NCBI RefSeq assembly: GCF_007713465.1
Contig: NZ_VMSG01000001.1
Location: 310,001-374,000 of the forward strand
DNA from: Pseudomonas sp. H3(2019)
GTDB taxonomy: Bacteria > Pseudomonadota > Gammaproteobacteria > Pseudomonadales > Pseudomonadaceae
Length of the DNA: 64,000 bases
Direction of reading: 5' to 3'
Shown here: piece by piece, positions 1-8,823 of the stretch
Layout of the letters: every line of letters begins with the position of its first letter
Numbering within the stretch: position 1 is the first letter of the stretch
The notes under the pieces: generated by a model
Told to the model about the DNA's origin: nothing
Database searches by the model: none
What the model saw: the letters and a program-made list of their open reading frames with translations, nothing else
Made by a program: the position numbers and the translations under genes

Positions 1-330
1 CTTTTGGCTGTTGTAGGCGTGGATCTGGCCGATGACGATCTTGCCCGAACTCGGCACCTGATTCACCGCCAGGGTCGCGCGCAGCAAATTGTCGGCGTCG
101 GGGTAGAGCCAGTTGCGCAGGGTGCCGTTGCTGTAGGTTTCGCGAAGTTCAGTGCGCGGGTAAATCGCGTTTTCAGTGCGTGAGCCGGTCACCGGTGCCC
201 AGAAGAACAGCGTGCCGGTGTCGGAGTGGAAGTATTGATCCTTGAAACCGTTCACCAGTTTGGCTGTATCAACGGTATACGGTGGGCTACCGACAGGAAC
301 ACTGAGGTTCCAGGTTGCGAGATCGATCAT
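1..330 (-). CDS. alginate lyase, polysaccharide lyase family 7 (3' part off the window)
   Basis: The first 110 codons are visible; the gene runs off the left edge. The family cleaves alginate by beta-elimination. Two PL7 signatures are visible: RTELRE at residues 59-64 and QIH at 102-104, both lining the catalytic groove in known PL7 enzymes. The ATG at 330 is chosen because a GGAAG ribosome site lies just upstream and the translation begins directly with the lyase fold (MIDLATWNLS). There is no signal peptide, so the protein is either intracellular or exported by a route without a Sec signal. The frame is open upstream only as far as a stop about 90 bases away, with no better start. A separate promoter lies upstream, so it is probably transcribed alone. 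Family assignment is secure; substrate preference is inferred. Confidence 0.85.
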   Translation of the reverse strand, partial: MIDLATWNLSVPVGSPPYTVDTAKLVNGFKDQYFHSDTGTLFFWAPVTGSRTENAIYPRTELRETYSNGTLRNWLYPDADNLLRATLAVNQVPSSGKIVIGQIHAYNSQK

Positions 331-652
331 CGTCAAAGCTTCCACGAAATCTAGCGGTACGCGCGTGCCAGAAGCTCTAGCCCGCACGTTAGAGGGCAGT
401 CTTTATAAGCGTAGAACGGGTACTTGTTAATGCCCGTCTGGCGGATAACTGGCGTCAATGCTCTGTCGAATGGCCACCTTTTCCGGTCTGGCTGACTCTG
501 GCGCTGACCGTTAGTCGGAGTCTGGGGCTTTGCCATCGGTGATGGCGTGATGATACCTATTGCTTTGGCAGATCCCGGTCTAGAGTGGAGTCGAAGTATG
601 TGTCCGGTTTTTTTCGACGGTACCGGCCTGACGTCACCAAAAGAGAAGCAGC
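331..652. other. intergenic region between divergent genes
   Basis: This 322-base stretch separates the alginate lyase gene (minus) from the GGDEF/EAL gene (plus). Apart from the lyase promoter at 402-430 and an AGAGAAG ribosome site just before 653, I see no gene, strong hairpin or repeat in it. Confidence 0.5.
402..430 (-). promoter_or_regulatory. sigma-70-type promoter of the alginate lyase gene
   Basis: On the minus strand TTAACA (425-430) is followed after exactly 17 bases by TATAAA (402-407). Each hexamer differs from consensus by one base. The predicted transcript would start near 395 and give a leader of about 65 bases before the ATG at 330. This is a pattern match only. Confidence 0.5.
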
Positions 653-2776
653 ATGGAATGCGCGCAACCCAAGCCAGTTGAAGGCCGCTCAGTTCTTCTA
701 ATCGTGGATGATTACCCTGAAAACCTGATCAGCATGCGTGCGTTGTTACAGCGCCAGGACTGGCAGGTCATGACCGCGGCTTCCGGCTTTGAAGCCTTGA
801 GCCTGCTACTCGAACATGAAATCGACCTGGTGCTGCTCGATGTGCAGATGCCAGAGATGGACGGTTTTGAGGTGGCGCGTTTGATGCGCGGTAGTCAGCG
901 TACGCGTTTGACCCCGATCATTTTCCTGACCGCCAACGAACAGTCCCAGGATGCGGTGATCAAGGGCTATGCCAGTGGCGCGGTGGATTATCTGTTCAAA
1001 CCGTTTGACCCGCAAATCCTCAAACCCAAAGTCCAGACCCTGCTTGAACACCAGCGCAATCGCCGAGCCTTGCAGCGCTTGAGCCAGGATCTGGAAGCCG
1101 CTCGCGCCTTCAATGCCTCGGTGCTGGATAACGCCGCCGAAGGGATTCTGGTGGTGGGTGATGACGGTCTGATCCGCTTCGCTAACCCGGCGATGTCCCG
1201 CCTGCTCAATGCGACGGTCACCGAATTGCAAGGCGCGGAGTTTGTGGACTTCCTGCAAAAACCGCACGTGCCGGTGTGGGCTGACTCTGACATTTATGCC
1301 GGTTATCAACGGGGTGAGACCTGGCGCGTGCACGACGCAATCCTGCGCACCGCGCCGGGTCAGCAAGTGCCGGTGGCGCTGTCCTGTGCGCCATTGCCGT
1401 CCGAACAGCGAGCCATGGTGGTGACTGTGCTCGACATGTCGGTGGTCCGCCATCTGCATCAACAACTGGAGTTCCAGGCGGTCACAGACCCACTGACCGG
1501 GCTGCTCAATCGCCGTGGTTTTTACCAGACTGCGGAAAACCTGCTGTTGCGCGGTGAGCGTTCCGACAGTGTATGGGTGTTGTTGTACCTGGACCTCGAT
1601 GGCTTCAAACGGGTCAACGATTCCTTGGGGCACGATGCCGGTGACCGAGTGCTGCGTTGGGTGTCCGAGCAGTTGAAAGCCTGTCTGCGGCCGTTCGACA
1701 TTCTGGCGCGCATGGGCGGTGACGAGTTCACGGCGTTGCTCGATCTGGAGTTTCCCGAGCAAGCGGCGAAGATTGCCGAGAAGCTCATCGAGCGGATATC
1801 GATCTGTCAGCAGATTGAAGGGCTGGATGTGGTGCTCGGCGCGAGCATCGGCATTGCGACCTATCCCGATTGCGGCTCCAACCTTGATGGCTTGTTGCGC
1901 GCTTCAGACATCGCGATGTACGAGGCCAAGCGTGCCGGGCGTCAGCAATATCGCTTCTACGACCATGAAATGAACGGTCGTGCGCGCTCGCGGCTGATGC
2001 TCGAAGAAAGCGTGCGCACGGCCATCGAAAATCAGGATTTCAACCTGGTGTATCAACCCCAGGTGGCGATTGCCGACGGTCGCATTCGCGGGTTTGAAGC
2101 GTTGCTGCGCTGGCAGCATCCGAGTGTCGGCGATGTCCCGCCGGGGTTGTTTTTGCCGCTGCTGGAAGAGGCACGGCTGATCAGTCGCCTCGGTAGCTGG
2201 ATATACCAGCACGCGGCCCAACAGCGAAAGGCCTGGGAAGGCCTGTTTGCCGAGGATCTGGTGCTCGCTGTGAGTTTGAGCAGCACCCAGTTCGGTATGC
2301 CGAATCTGGTCACCGAATTGCGTCAGGTGCTGGAGCGTCATGAGCTGCAGCCGTCTCAGCTGGAAGTTGAAATCACCGAAGATGCGTTGATACAAAATAT
2401 TGATGAGTCACGTAAACAGCTGCGTCTGTTGCGTCACCTCGGGGTGCGGGTTGCGCTGGATGACTTTGGTTCGGGGCCGTGCTCGTTGGCACATTTACGC
2501 GATCTGGAGCTGGACACACTCAAGCTCGACCGGCACTTGATTGCCCGGATACCCGATTCGCCCCGGGATGCAGCGCTGGCGCGCAGCGTCATTGAGTTGT
2601 GCAAGCAATTCGGGATGCTGGTGATCGCCGAAGGTGTGGAGACCGTTGCGCAGTATCGATGGCTTGAGGCCAACGGTTGTCAGTATGTGCAAGGTTTCCT
2701 GGTGGCCAGGCCGCTGATGGCCGAGGATGCCGCTGGCTTTGCGCAGCCGTTTGACTGGAGCGCGCTGACCGCCTGA
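653..2776 (+). CDS. response regulator with PAS, GGDEF and EAL domains
   Basis: A 707-residue cytoplasmic c-di-GMP signalling protein. It has an N-terminal receiver domain (about 1-130, acidic pocket D19/D20, phosphoacceptor D63, T93, K116), a PAS domain (about 150-270), a GGDEF domain and a C-terminal EAL domain. The GGDEF motif (355-359) is intact and preceded by RPFD (345-348) at the position of the inhibitory c-di-GMP I-site. The EAL motif is at 482-484, and the downstream acidic DDFGSG and AEGVET blocks are present. Both cyclase and phosphodiesterase activity are therefore possible; which dominates cannot be told from sequence. No transmembrane segment is seen, and no histidine kinase is adjacent, so its partner is encoded elsewhere. 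The start is supported by AGAGAAG upstream. Confidence 0.9.
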   Translation: MECAQPKPVEGRSVLLIVDDYPENLISMRALLQRQDWQVMTAASGFEALSLLLEHEIDLVLLDVQMPEMDGFEVARLMRGSQRTRLTPIIFLTANEQSQDAVIKGYASGAVDYLFKPFDPQILKPKVQTLLEHQRNRRALQRLSQDLEAARAFNASVLDNAAEGILVVGDDGLIRFANPAMSRLLNATVTELQGAEFVDFLQKPHVPVWADSDIYAGYQRGETWRVHDAILRTAPGQQVPVALSCAPLPSEQRAMVVTVLDMSVVRHLHQQLEFQAVTDPLTGLLNRRGFYQTAENLLLRGERSDSVWVLLYLDLDGFKRVNDSLGHDAGDRVLRWVSEQLKACLRPFDILARMGGDEFTALLDLEFPEQAAKIAEKLIERISICQQIEGLDVVLGASIGIATYPDCGSNLDGLLRASDIAMYEAKRAGRQQYRFYDHEMNGRARSRLMLEESVRTAIENQDFNLVYQPQVAIADGRIRGFEALLRWQHPSVGDVPPGLFLPLLEEARLISRLGSWIYQHAAQQRKAWEGLFAEDLVLAVSLSSTQFGMPNLVTELRQVLERHELQPSQLEVEITEDALIQNIDESRKQLRLLRHLGVRVALDDFGSGPCSLAHLRDLELDTLKLDRHLIARIPDSPRDAALARSVIELCKQFGMLVIAEGVETVAQYRWLEANGCQYVQGFLVARPLMAEDAAGFAQPFDWSALTA

Positions 2777-2818
2777 ATTCGCTACACTGGCGGTCTTTCG
2801 TCACTCTGTTGTTGACCC

Positions 2819-3310
2819 ATGACCGCGCTGAAGTACCTCCAGGCTTATCCCGCTGCCTTGCAAGATCAAGTGCGCCAGTTGATCGATCAGGATCGGCTGG
2901 GCGACTACCTGAGCCAGCGTTACCCGGACAAGCACGCGGTGCAGAGTGACAAGGCGCTGTACAGCTACGCGCTGGAGTTGAAACAGGAATACCTGCGCAA
3001 TGCGCCAGCCATCGACAAGGTGCTGTTCGACAACCGCCTCGACCTGACCCACCGTGCCCTCGGCTTGCACACGGCGATCTCGCGGGTGCAGGGTGGCAAG
3101 CTCAAGGCCAAGAAAGAAATTCGCATCGCCTCGTTATTCAAGGACGCCGCACCGCAGTTCCTGAAAATGATCGTGGTGCATGAACTCGCACACTTCAAGG
3201 AGTCCGATCACAACAAGGCGTTCTACAAGCTGTGCGAGCATATGCTGCCGGGCTATCACCAGCTGGAGTTCGACTTGCGGGTGTATCTCACCTGGCGGGA
3301 TATGCAATAG
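2819..3310 (+). CDS. YgjP-like (DUF45) zinc metallopeptidase domain protein
   Basis: A 163-residue protein with the zinc-binding HELAH motif at residues 121-125, followed about ten residues later by the D-H-N-K-A-F block typical of the YgjP/DUF45 family, related to M48 peptidases. The family is predicted to be cytoplasmic; physiological substrates are not established. The gene lies 42 bases after the GGDEF/EAL gene and 27 bases before the winged-helix gene, all on the same strand, so the three may be co-transcribed. No signal peptide or membrane segment is visible. The fold call is strong; the biological role is unknown. Confidence 0.85.
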   Translation: MTALKYLQAYPAALQDQVRQLIDQDRLGDYLSQRYPDKHAVQSDKALYSYALELKQEYLRNAPAIDKVLFDNRLDLTHRALGLHTAISRVQGGKLKAKKEIRIASLFKDAAPQFLKMIVVHELAHFKESDHNKAFYKLCEHMLPGYHQLEFDLRVYLTWRDMQ

Positions 3311-3337
3311 CAGATCTTTTAAACATGGAGCGGGTGA

Positions 3338-3634
3338 ATGGACGTCAGCAAGACCAAGAGCAGCTTCTACCGCCGCCTGTACGTGGCGTACCTGATCGAC
3401 AGCGGTCTGGCCAGCAATGTACCGGCGCTGACCGAAGTGACCGGTATGCCGCGGCGTACGGCTCAGGACACCATCGCCGCGTTGGCCGATCTGGATATCG
3501 TGTGCGAGTTCAAGCAGGAAGAGGGCGCGCGCAATCATGCCGGGCGTTATCGGATCCTGAGCTGGGGGGCGATTGATCCGCGCTGGATCGAACAGCATGT
3601 GCAGCAGATCAAAGCGGTGCTGGAGTATCCCTGA
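3338..3634 (+). CDS. small winged-helix DNA-binding protein
   Basis: A 98-residue basic protein. Residues about 20-60 read as a helix-turn-helix (ALTEVTGMPRRTAQDTIAAL), followed by a wing-like segment and a short C-terminal helix. It resembles small conserved Pseudomonas winged-helix proteins with no assigned regulon. The ribosome site GGAGCGGGTG lies upstream and the gene closely follows the metallopeptidase gene. No ligand-binding domain is present, so it is likely a simple DNA-binding protein; its targets are unknown. Confidence 0.7.
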   Translation: MDVSKTKSSFYRRLYVAYLIDSGLASNVPALTEVTGMPRRTAQDTIAALADLDIVCEFKQEEGARNHAGRYRILSWGAIDPRWIEQHVQQIKAVLEYP

Positions 3635-3644
3635 CGGAGGTGCT

Positions 3645-3677
3645 TGATCGTTCCCACGCAGAGCATGGGAACGATCA
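3645..3677. repeat. short palindromic repeat, GATCGTTCCCACGC family
   Basis: A single hairpin with arms TGATCGTTCCCACGC and its near-perfect complement, 33 bases in all. The last three bases (TCA) are the stop codon of the elaA-like gene on the minus strand. This is the simplest form of a family found at least eleven times in the window. Confidence 0.85.
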
Positions 3678-4130
3678 TTCGGGGCGACGCATCCCGATAT
3701 GCGGAATGTCATCTTCCAGATATTCCTCACCCACCACCACAAACCCATACCGCCCGTAATACCCCTGCAAATGCGCCTGGGCCGACAGAAAGATCGGCAC
3801 TTCAGGCCAGTATTTCTCAGCCTGTATCAACGCCTGACTCATCAACTCATGACCCAGGCCCTGGCCTCGCGCCTGTGGAGCAATCACCACTCGCCCAATC
3901 ACCACGTCGCCGCCCTGTGAGATCGGGTCGAGCAAACGCAGGTAGGCCACCAGCCGATCACCGTCCCAAGCCATCAAATGGCAGGTGTCGCCGTCCAGAT
4001 CCAGCCCATCGACTTCCTGATAGGCGCATTTCTGCTCGACGACGAACACCTCCGTGCGCAACTGCAAAATAGCGTACAGCTGTTCTTTACCCAGATCGCT
4101 GTGGTGTTTGCAGACCCAATCAATTGTCAT
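3675..4130 (-). CDS. elaA: ElaA-type GNAT N-acetyltransferase
   Basis: A 151-residue GNAT-fold protein of the ElaA subfamily. The acetyl-CoA binding loop reads ARGQGLGHEL, preceded by the beta-4 strand VVIGRVVI. The family is thought to acetylate a small molecule or peptide, but the substrate is unknown. A longer frame to 4232 is open, but the ATG at 4130 is preferred because AAGGAG sits seven bases upstream and the translation then starts at the conserved N terminus (MTIDWVCKHHSDL). It is convergent with the winged-helix gene. Its stop codon is formed by the end of a palindromic repeat. Confidence 0.85.
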   Translation of the reverse strand: MTIDWVCKHHSDLGKEQLYAILQLRTEVFVVEQKCAYQEVDGLDLDGDTCHLMAWDGDRLVAYLRLLDPISQGGDVVIGRVVIAPQARGQGLGHELMSQALIQAEKYWPEVPIFLSAQAHLQGYYGRYGFVVVGEEYLEDDIPHIGMRRPE

Positions 4131-4395
4131 CTTCACACTCCTTGAACAACGTCGCTTCGATACTAAGCGTCCCGTTACCGGATGTCTTGTGGCATAAAAA
4201 ACTGTGAAAAAGGCCAAAATGCCATCATTCATTTCTCGCGACGTTGTCTTCTTTGTGTAATCTGATTTTCAGCGGTTTGTTGTGGCTTCAATGAGCTACT
4301 GTTAGGGCCGGGGTTGTGGCCGTGATTCGACACACCGCCCTTCGAGTTTTGGCTAAAAACACGCTGGGCTGCCCGCCCGCTAAGGATGTTTTAGC

Positions 4396-5133
4396 ATGCC
4401 GCGATTGCATCGAGCTGTTGTTTTGATTGGATTGCTGTTGCTGGCCCAGAGCGCCACAGCGGAAAAACTGCGTCTGGTGGCCGATGCCTGGCCACCCTTT
4501 ACCGATGCCACGCTGGTCAATGGCGGAGTGGCAACCGACATTGTCAGTACCGCGCTGGCGCGGGCGGGTTATGCCAGTGATTTCGAGCAGGTACCTTGGG
4601 CCAGGGCTTTGCTGGGTGTAGGCGAAGGGCGTTACGACGTGCTGGTCAATGCCTGGTTCAACGAAGAGCGAACCCACATCGGGCAGTTTTCCAGTGAGTA
4701 TCTGCTCAATCGGATACGTTTCCTCAAGCGTAAAGACACGCCGATCGAATACAACAACTTGCAGCAACTGCACACCTATCCGGTTGCTGTGGTGCGCGGC
4801 TACGCCTATTCGCCCGAGTTTGACGGCGACATTGCCTTGCAGAAAGTTCAGGTGCACAGCTTCCCCATGGCGGTACGCATGCTCGCCGCTGACCGGGTGA
4901 AGCTGACTCTGGAAGATGAATACGTCGCCCGTTATTACCTGGCGCGCGAATCACCCAAGGTGCGCAATGCCGTGGAGTTTCTGCCCAACCCTCTGAGCGA
5001 AAACAGCCTGCACATTCTGGTCAGCCTGAAGCACCCCGACCATGAGCAGATTGTTGCCGGATTCGACCGCGAGATTGCAGCGATGAAGGCTGATGGCAGC
5101 TATGAGCGATTGCTCAGGCAGCATGGGATGTGA
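4396..5133 (+). CDS. periplasmic solute-binding protein, family 3-like
   Basis: A 245-residue protein with a clear Sec signal peptide (basic MPRLHR, hydrophobic core, cleavage after SATA near residue 22). The mature part is a type II periplasmic binding fold of the polar amino-acid/Tcy type, with LVADAWPPFT near the mature N terminus. No ABC permease or ATPase gene is adjacent, and many such orphan Pseudomonas proteins serve as sensors or have unknown ligands. GGAT lies upstream of the chosen ATG. The ligand cannot be inferred. Confidence 0.85.
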   Translation: MPRLHRAVVLIGLLLLAQSATAEKLRLVADAWPPFTDATLVNGGVATDIVSTALARAGYASDFEQVPWARALLGVGEGRYDVLVNAWFNEERTHIGQFSSEYLLNRIRFLKRKDTPIEYNNLQQLHTYPVAVVRGYAYSPEFDGDIALQKVQVHSFPMAVRMLAADRVKLTLEDEYVARYYLARESPKVRNAVEFLPNPLSENSLHILVSLKHPDHEQIVAGFDREIAAMKADGSYERLLRQHGM

Positions 5134-5140
5134 CGTCTGC

Positions 5141-5172
5141 TGTTGTGGCGAGGGAGCAAGCTCGCTCGCCCC
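5141..5172. repeat. degenerate REP half-element
   Basis: The short GGGAGCAAGCTCGCTCGCCC segment after the solute-binding protein gene matches one arm of the GCGAGC-type REP elements found elsewhere here. It sits between convergent genes (stops at 5133 and 5191) and can form a small hairpin that may help end transcription. Confidence 0.45.
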
Positions 5173-5190
5173 AGGGGCGCGCGCATACTC

Positions 5191-7374
5191 TCAATCCTCG
5201 CTCGTATCCTTGATCAAATGCGCCGCCAACGTTCTTAACGGTCCCAATTGCCGGCAGATCAACCCCAGTTGTGTTTGCACCAGCCGCTGACCTTCATCGA
5301 TCTCGTCAGGCATTTGTTCGAGCTCGGCGGCCAGGGCTTCTTCGTCGTCGCTCTGAATCGCAATCGGCGATTTGCTCGCCAACCCTTGGGCAATTTCGTC
5401 GATGCTGGTCGCCAGGCTAACGCCGGCACCGTTGATCAACTGTTCCCGAATGTCAGTGGGTAGCTGGATTTCGCGGTGGGCGCCGAGGCCCGAGAGGTAG
5501 CTGAGCAAGGTGTGGGAAAGCACCAGGAAACGGAAACCGACGTCGGCCTCCTTACGGAAATGCCCCGGCTCCATGAGCATGTTGGCCAAGGTGGTCGACA
5601 GCGCCGCATCGGCGTTGTGGGCGTTGCGTCGAGCCAGCCGATAGGCCAGGTCATCACGTTTGCCGACAGCGTATTGCTGCATGATCTGGCGCAGGTAAAT
5701 GCTGTTGCAGGTGAGGGTGTTGGCCAGCACTTTGTTCAGCCGTCGACCTTGCCAGTCCGGCAGGAACAGCAGCACCGCCAGCCCCGCAATCAGGCCGCCG
5801 AGCAAGGTGTCGAGCAGCCTTGGCAGGAACAGCCCGTAGCCGTCGCCGACCTGGTTGAAGCAGAACAGGATCATCAAGGTGATTGCCGCAGTCGCCAGCG
5901 TGTAGCGGGTGGTGCGGTTGATAAAGAACACCACGCCGGCGGCAATCGCGAAGCTCGACTGCACCAGTGGGTTGGGGAACAGATCGAACAACGCCCAGGC
6001 CAGGGTCAGGCCGATCGCCGTGCCAAGGATCCGCTGACCGAGTTTGCGCCGAGTGGCGCCATAGTTCGGTTGGCAGACAAACAGTGTGGTGAGGATGATC
6101 CAATAGCCCTGCGATGGGTGGATCAAATGCACCATGCCATAGCCGACGGTCAGGGCCAGAGGCAAACGCAGGGCATGCCGGAACAACAACGAGGTCGGCG
6201 TCAGCTGCGTGCGCAGGCGCGTCCAGACGTCCTTGAGGTTGCGCGGTGAACGGTCGAGCAGGCTGCTGTCGCTGGCGTCGGCCAGGCTGTCGGGGTTACT
6301 CGCGTCGCTGAGCAAGCGGTCAAGGGTGCCGAGGTTGGCTGCCAGTGCGCGCAATGAGCGCAGCAAACCGCGCCAGGCCGGGTTGCTCTGGATGCGCAAG
6401 TGTTCGAGGGAGGCGTGCAGGTCGCTCAGGGCTTCGGCAAAGCTGTCGTCATAGACGAACGGCTGGCGCATCTGGATCGACTCGGCCAATGCCCGGCAGG
6501 CTTTGCCTTGCTGGCGCAGCAGGCGTTGGCAGCGAAACAGTACGTCGCTATGGAAAAAGGCCTCGGCCAGGGCGTTGTACGGATAGTGCGAAGAACTGGC
6601 GCGTTCGTGGATGTCCTGGGCGAGGAAATACAGCTTCAGGTAACGACTGACTTTCGACCCCGGCCGACCGTTGCCGACCCGGTGCAGGATGATTTCCTTG
6701 GCAGCGTTGAGCGCCGCGACCACGCGACCATTCTGCTGCGCCAGTTCCAGTCGCCGGGCTTCGACGTCCATCTGACGGATCGGCTCGAACAGCGATGATT
6801 TGAGCTTCAGGTAAAACCCCAGCTCGCGAAACAACCGCGCCAGGCTCTGTTGCACCGGCTGGTTGGAAAACAGTGCCTGCCACAGCACCGAGAGCAAGCC
6901 ATACCAGGCGGCGCCGGCCACCAGCAGCACCGGTTCATGCCAGAAATCGGTGACTGCGCCGCCGCGCTGGTCGACACCAATCATGGTGTACACCGACAGA
7001 ATCAACGTCGCCGAGGCAATTGCGCCATAGCGTTCGCCCAAGGCCCCCAGCATGGTCAGGCCGAAACTGGCCAGAGCCAGGGCGAACACGAAAATGTACG
7101 GATAGGGGAATAGCAGCTCGACCGAGAACGCGGCAACGCTGAAGCACACCAGCGTCACGGCCAGCGCATTGAGACGGCCCTGCCAACTGTCGTCGGTCTC
7201 GGCCAGGGCGCTGGCGATAATCCCCAGGAACAGCGGGATCAGCAGGCCCATTTCATTTTGATACCAACACAGCGCCATGGTGCCGGTCAGGGCGATGAAC
7301 ACCCGCACGCTGTAGCTGAATTTATCCAGCGCCCAAAGGCGACGCAGAGTCTGACGAAACGAGGTCGATGGCAT
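5191..7374 (-). CDS. yccS: YccS/YhfK-family inner-membrane protein (FUSC superfamily)
   Basis: A 727-residue membrane protein matching YccS in length and layout: an N-terminal block of about six membrane helices (residues about 20-170), a long soluble middle domain (about 180-390), a second membrane block (about 400-530) and a cytoplasmic C-terminal tail. The family is related to aromatic acid efflux proteins (AaeB) and fusaric acid resistance proteins, but YccS itself has no proven substrate. The gene is alone on its strand here. No membrane-fusion partner is adjacent, which argues against a simple efflux pump. Confidence 0.9.
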   Translation of the reverse strand: MPSTSFRQTLRRLWALDKFSYSVRVFIALTGTMALCWYQNEMGLLIPLFLGIIASALAETDDSWQGRLNALAVTLVCFSVAAFSVELLFPYPYIFVFALALASFGLTMLGALGERYGAIASATLILSVYTMIGVDQRGGAVTDFWHEPVLLVAGAAWYGLLSVLWQALFSNQPVQQSLARLFRELGFYLKLKSSLFEPIRQMDVEARRLELAQQNGRVVAALNAAKEIILHRVGNGRPGSKVSRYLKLYFLAQDIHERASSSHYPYNALAEAFFHSDVLFRCQRLLRQQGKACRALAESIQMRQPFVYDDSFAEALSDLHASLEHLRIQSNPAWRGLLRSLRALAANLGTLDRLLSDASNPDSLADASDSSLLDRSPRNLKDVWTRLRTQLTPTSLLFRHALRLPLALTVGYGMVHLIHPSQGYWIILTTLFVCQPNYGATRRKLGQRILGTAIGLTLAWALFDLFPNPLVQSSFAIAAGVVFFINRTTRYTLATAAITLMILFCFNQVGDGYGLFLPRLLDTLLGGLIAGLAVLLFLPDWQGRRLNKVLANTLTCNSIYLRQIMQQYAVGKRDDLAYRLARRNAHNADAALSTTLANMLMEPGHFRKEADVGFRFLVLSHTLLSYLSGLGAHREIQLPTDIREQLINGAGVSLATSIDEIAQGLASKSPIAIQSDDEEALAAELEQMPDEIDEGQRLVQTQLGLICRQLGPLRTLAAHLIKDTSED

Positions 7375-7510
7375 GACGTGCGGAGGCCTTCCGGGGCAAT
7401 GCAGCTAAATTGAGCCAGTAATGACGACGACGCAATGGCGCCGATCACATCTGACAGCAAAAACTGTTCCTAAGGAGATCCACACAAAACAAAATGTGTA
7501 CGACTTTGGA

Positions 7511-8689
7511 TCAGACGTACTGCGCCGCCGCATAACCCGAGGCCCAGGCCCATTGGAAGTTGAAACCACCCAGGTGACCGGTGACGTCCAGCACTTCGCC
7601 GATGAAGTACAGGCCAGGGCTTTTCAGCGATTCCATGGTTTTGGACGAGACTTCGTGAGTGTCGACGCCGCCGAGCGTGACTTCGGCAGTGCGATAGCCT
7701 TCGGTGCCGGCCGGGACCAGTGTCCAGCTCGCCAGTTTGGCAGCGATATCGGCCAGCTCCGCATGGGTGTACTGCTTCATCGGCTTGGAGACGAACCAGT
7801 TGTCGGCCAGCAGGTTGGCCATCTTCTTGGTGAAAATCTCGCCGAGCAGGGTTTTCAGTTCGCTGTTCGGGCGCTCGGCTTGCTGCTGTTGCAGCCAGCT
7901 CGGCACGTCGTGGTCGGGCATCAGATTGATTTCGACTGCGTCACCGGATTGCCAGAATGACGAAATCTGCAAAATCGCCGGGCCGCTAAGGCCGCGGTGG
8001 GTGAACAGGATGTTCTCGCGAAAGCTCTGATCGTTGCAGCTCACCAGGCAATCCACCGACGTACCGGACAGCTCGGTGCACAGCTCTTTGAGCTGGTCGG
8101 TGATGGTGAACGGCACCAGGCCGGCACGGGTCGGCAGCAACTGGTGGCCGAACTGCTTGGCCACCTGATAACCGAAACCGGTCGCGCCCAGGGTCGGAAT
8201 CGACAGGCCGCCGGTGGCGATCACCAGCGACTCGCAGGTCAACTGGCCCAACGTGGTTTCCAGCAGGTAACCGCTTTCGAGTTTCTCGATCTGCTGGATC
8301 GACGTGTCGAGGTGCAGGCTGACGCCGACCTGATCGCACTCGTCGAGGAGCATGCCGAGGATGTCGCTGGATTTGTTATCGCAGAACAGCTGGCCGAGCT
8401 TTTTCTCGTGGTACGGCACGCCGTGCTTGGCCACCATCCCGATGAAATCCCATTGGGTGTAGCGCGCCAGCGCGGATTTGCAGAAATGCGCGTTTTGCGA
8501 GAGAAAATTGCTCGGCTCGGTGTACATGTTGGTGAAATTGCAGCGGCCACCACCGGACATGAGGATTTTCTTGCCGGCCTTGTTTGCGTGGTCGAGCAAC
8601 ATCACTTTGCGCCCGCGCCCGGCGGCAGTCAGCGCACACATCAACCCAGCGGCGCCAGCGCCAATGATCACGACTTCGGTAGAGCGCAA
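7511..8689 (-). CDS. HI0933/YhiN-family FAD-dependent oxidoreductase
   Basis: A 392-residue flavoprotein with an N-terminal dinucleotide-binding motif (VVIIGAGAAGLM, residues 6-17) and the family hallmark SGGGRCNFTN about 50 residues in. The closing block LYFIGEVLDVTGHLGGFNFQWAWASG is the conserved C-terminal FAD contact. Proteins of this family bind FAD; no general substrate is agreed. The start codon is TTG at 8689, supported by AGGAC upstream and by beginning exactly at the nucleotide-binding strand. The stop is convergent with nothing; the gene stands alone before a 136-base gap to yccS. Confidence 0.85.
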   Translation of the reverse strand: MRSTEVVIIGAGAAGLMCALTAAGRGRKVMLLDHANKAGKKILMSGGGRCNFTNMYTEPSNFLSQNAHFCKSALARYTQWDFIGMVAKHGVPYHEKKLGQLFCDNKSSDILGMLLDECDQVGVSLHLDTSIQQIEKLESGYLLETTLGQLTCESLVIATGGLSIPTLGATGFGYQVAKQFGHQLLPTRAGLVPFTITDQLKELCTELSGTSVDCLVSCNDQSFRENILFTHRGLSGPAILQISSFWQSGDAVEINLMPDHDVPSWLQQQQAERPNSELKTLLGEIFTKKMANLLADNWFVSKPMKQYTHAELADIAAKLASWTLVPAGTEGYRTAEVTLGGVDTHEVSSKTMESLKSPGLYFIGEVLDVTGHLGGFNFQWAWASGYAAAQYV

Positions 8690-8713
8690 AACGGTGTCCT
8701 CACATAGTACTCA

Positions 8714-8819
8714 GATCGTTCCCACGCTCTGCGTGGGAATGCCGCCATGGACGCTCTGCGTCCTCTTTGTGACGCGGAGCGTCACGGGATGCATTCCCAC
8801 GCAGAGCGTGGGAACGATC
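8714..8819. repeat. composite palindromic repeat, GATCGTTCCCACGC family
   Basis: A full-length copy of about 106 bases. Outer arms GATCGTTCCCACGC and complement enclose ATTCCCACGC-type inner arms and two further small hairpins (GGACGC..GCGTCC and GTGACGC..GCGTCAC). It lies between dbpA and the flavoprotein gene, both on the minus strand, just after the dbpA stop. Confidence 0.85.
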
Positions 8820-8823
8820 AGGA

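Noticed and set aside
560..590. TGGCAG-like sequence as a sigma-54 promoter for the GGDEF/EAL gene
   Set aside because: The GC doublet at -12 is missing at the required distance.
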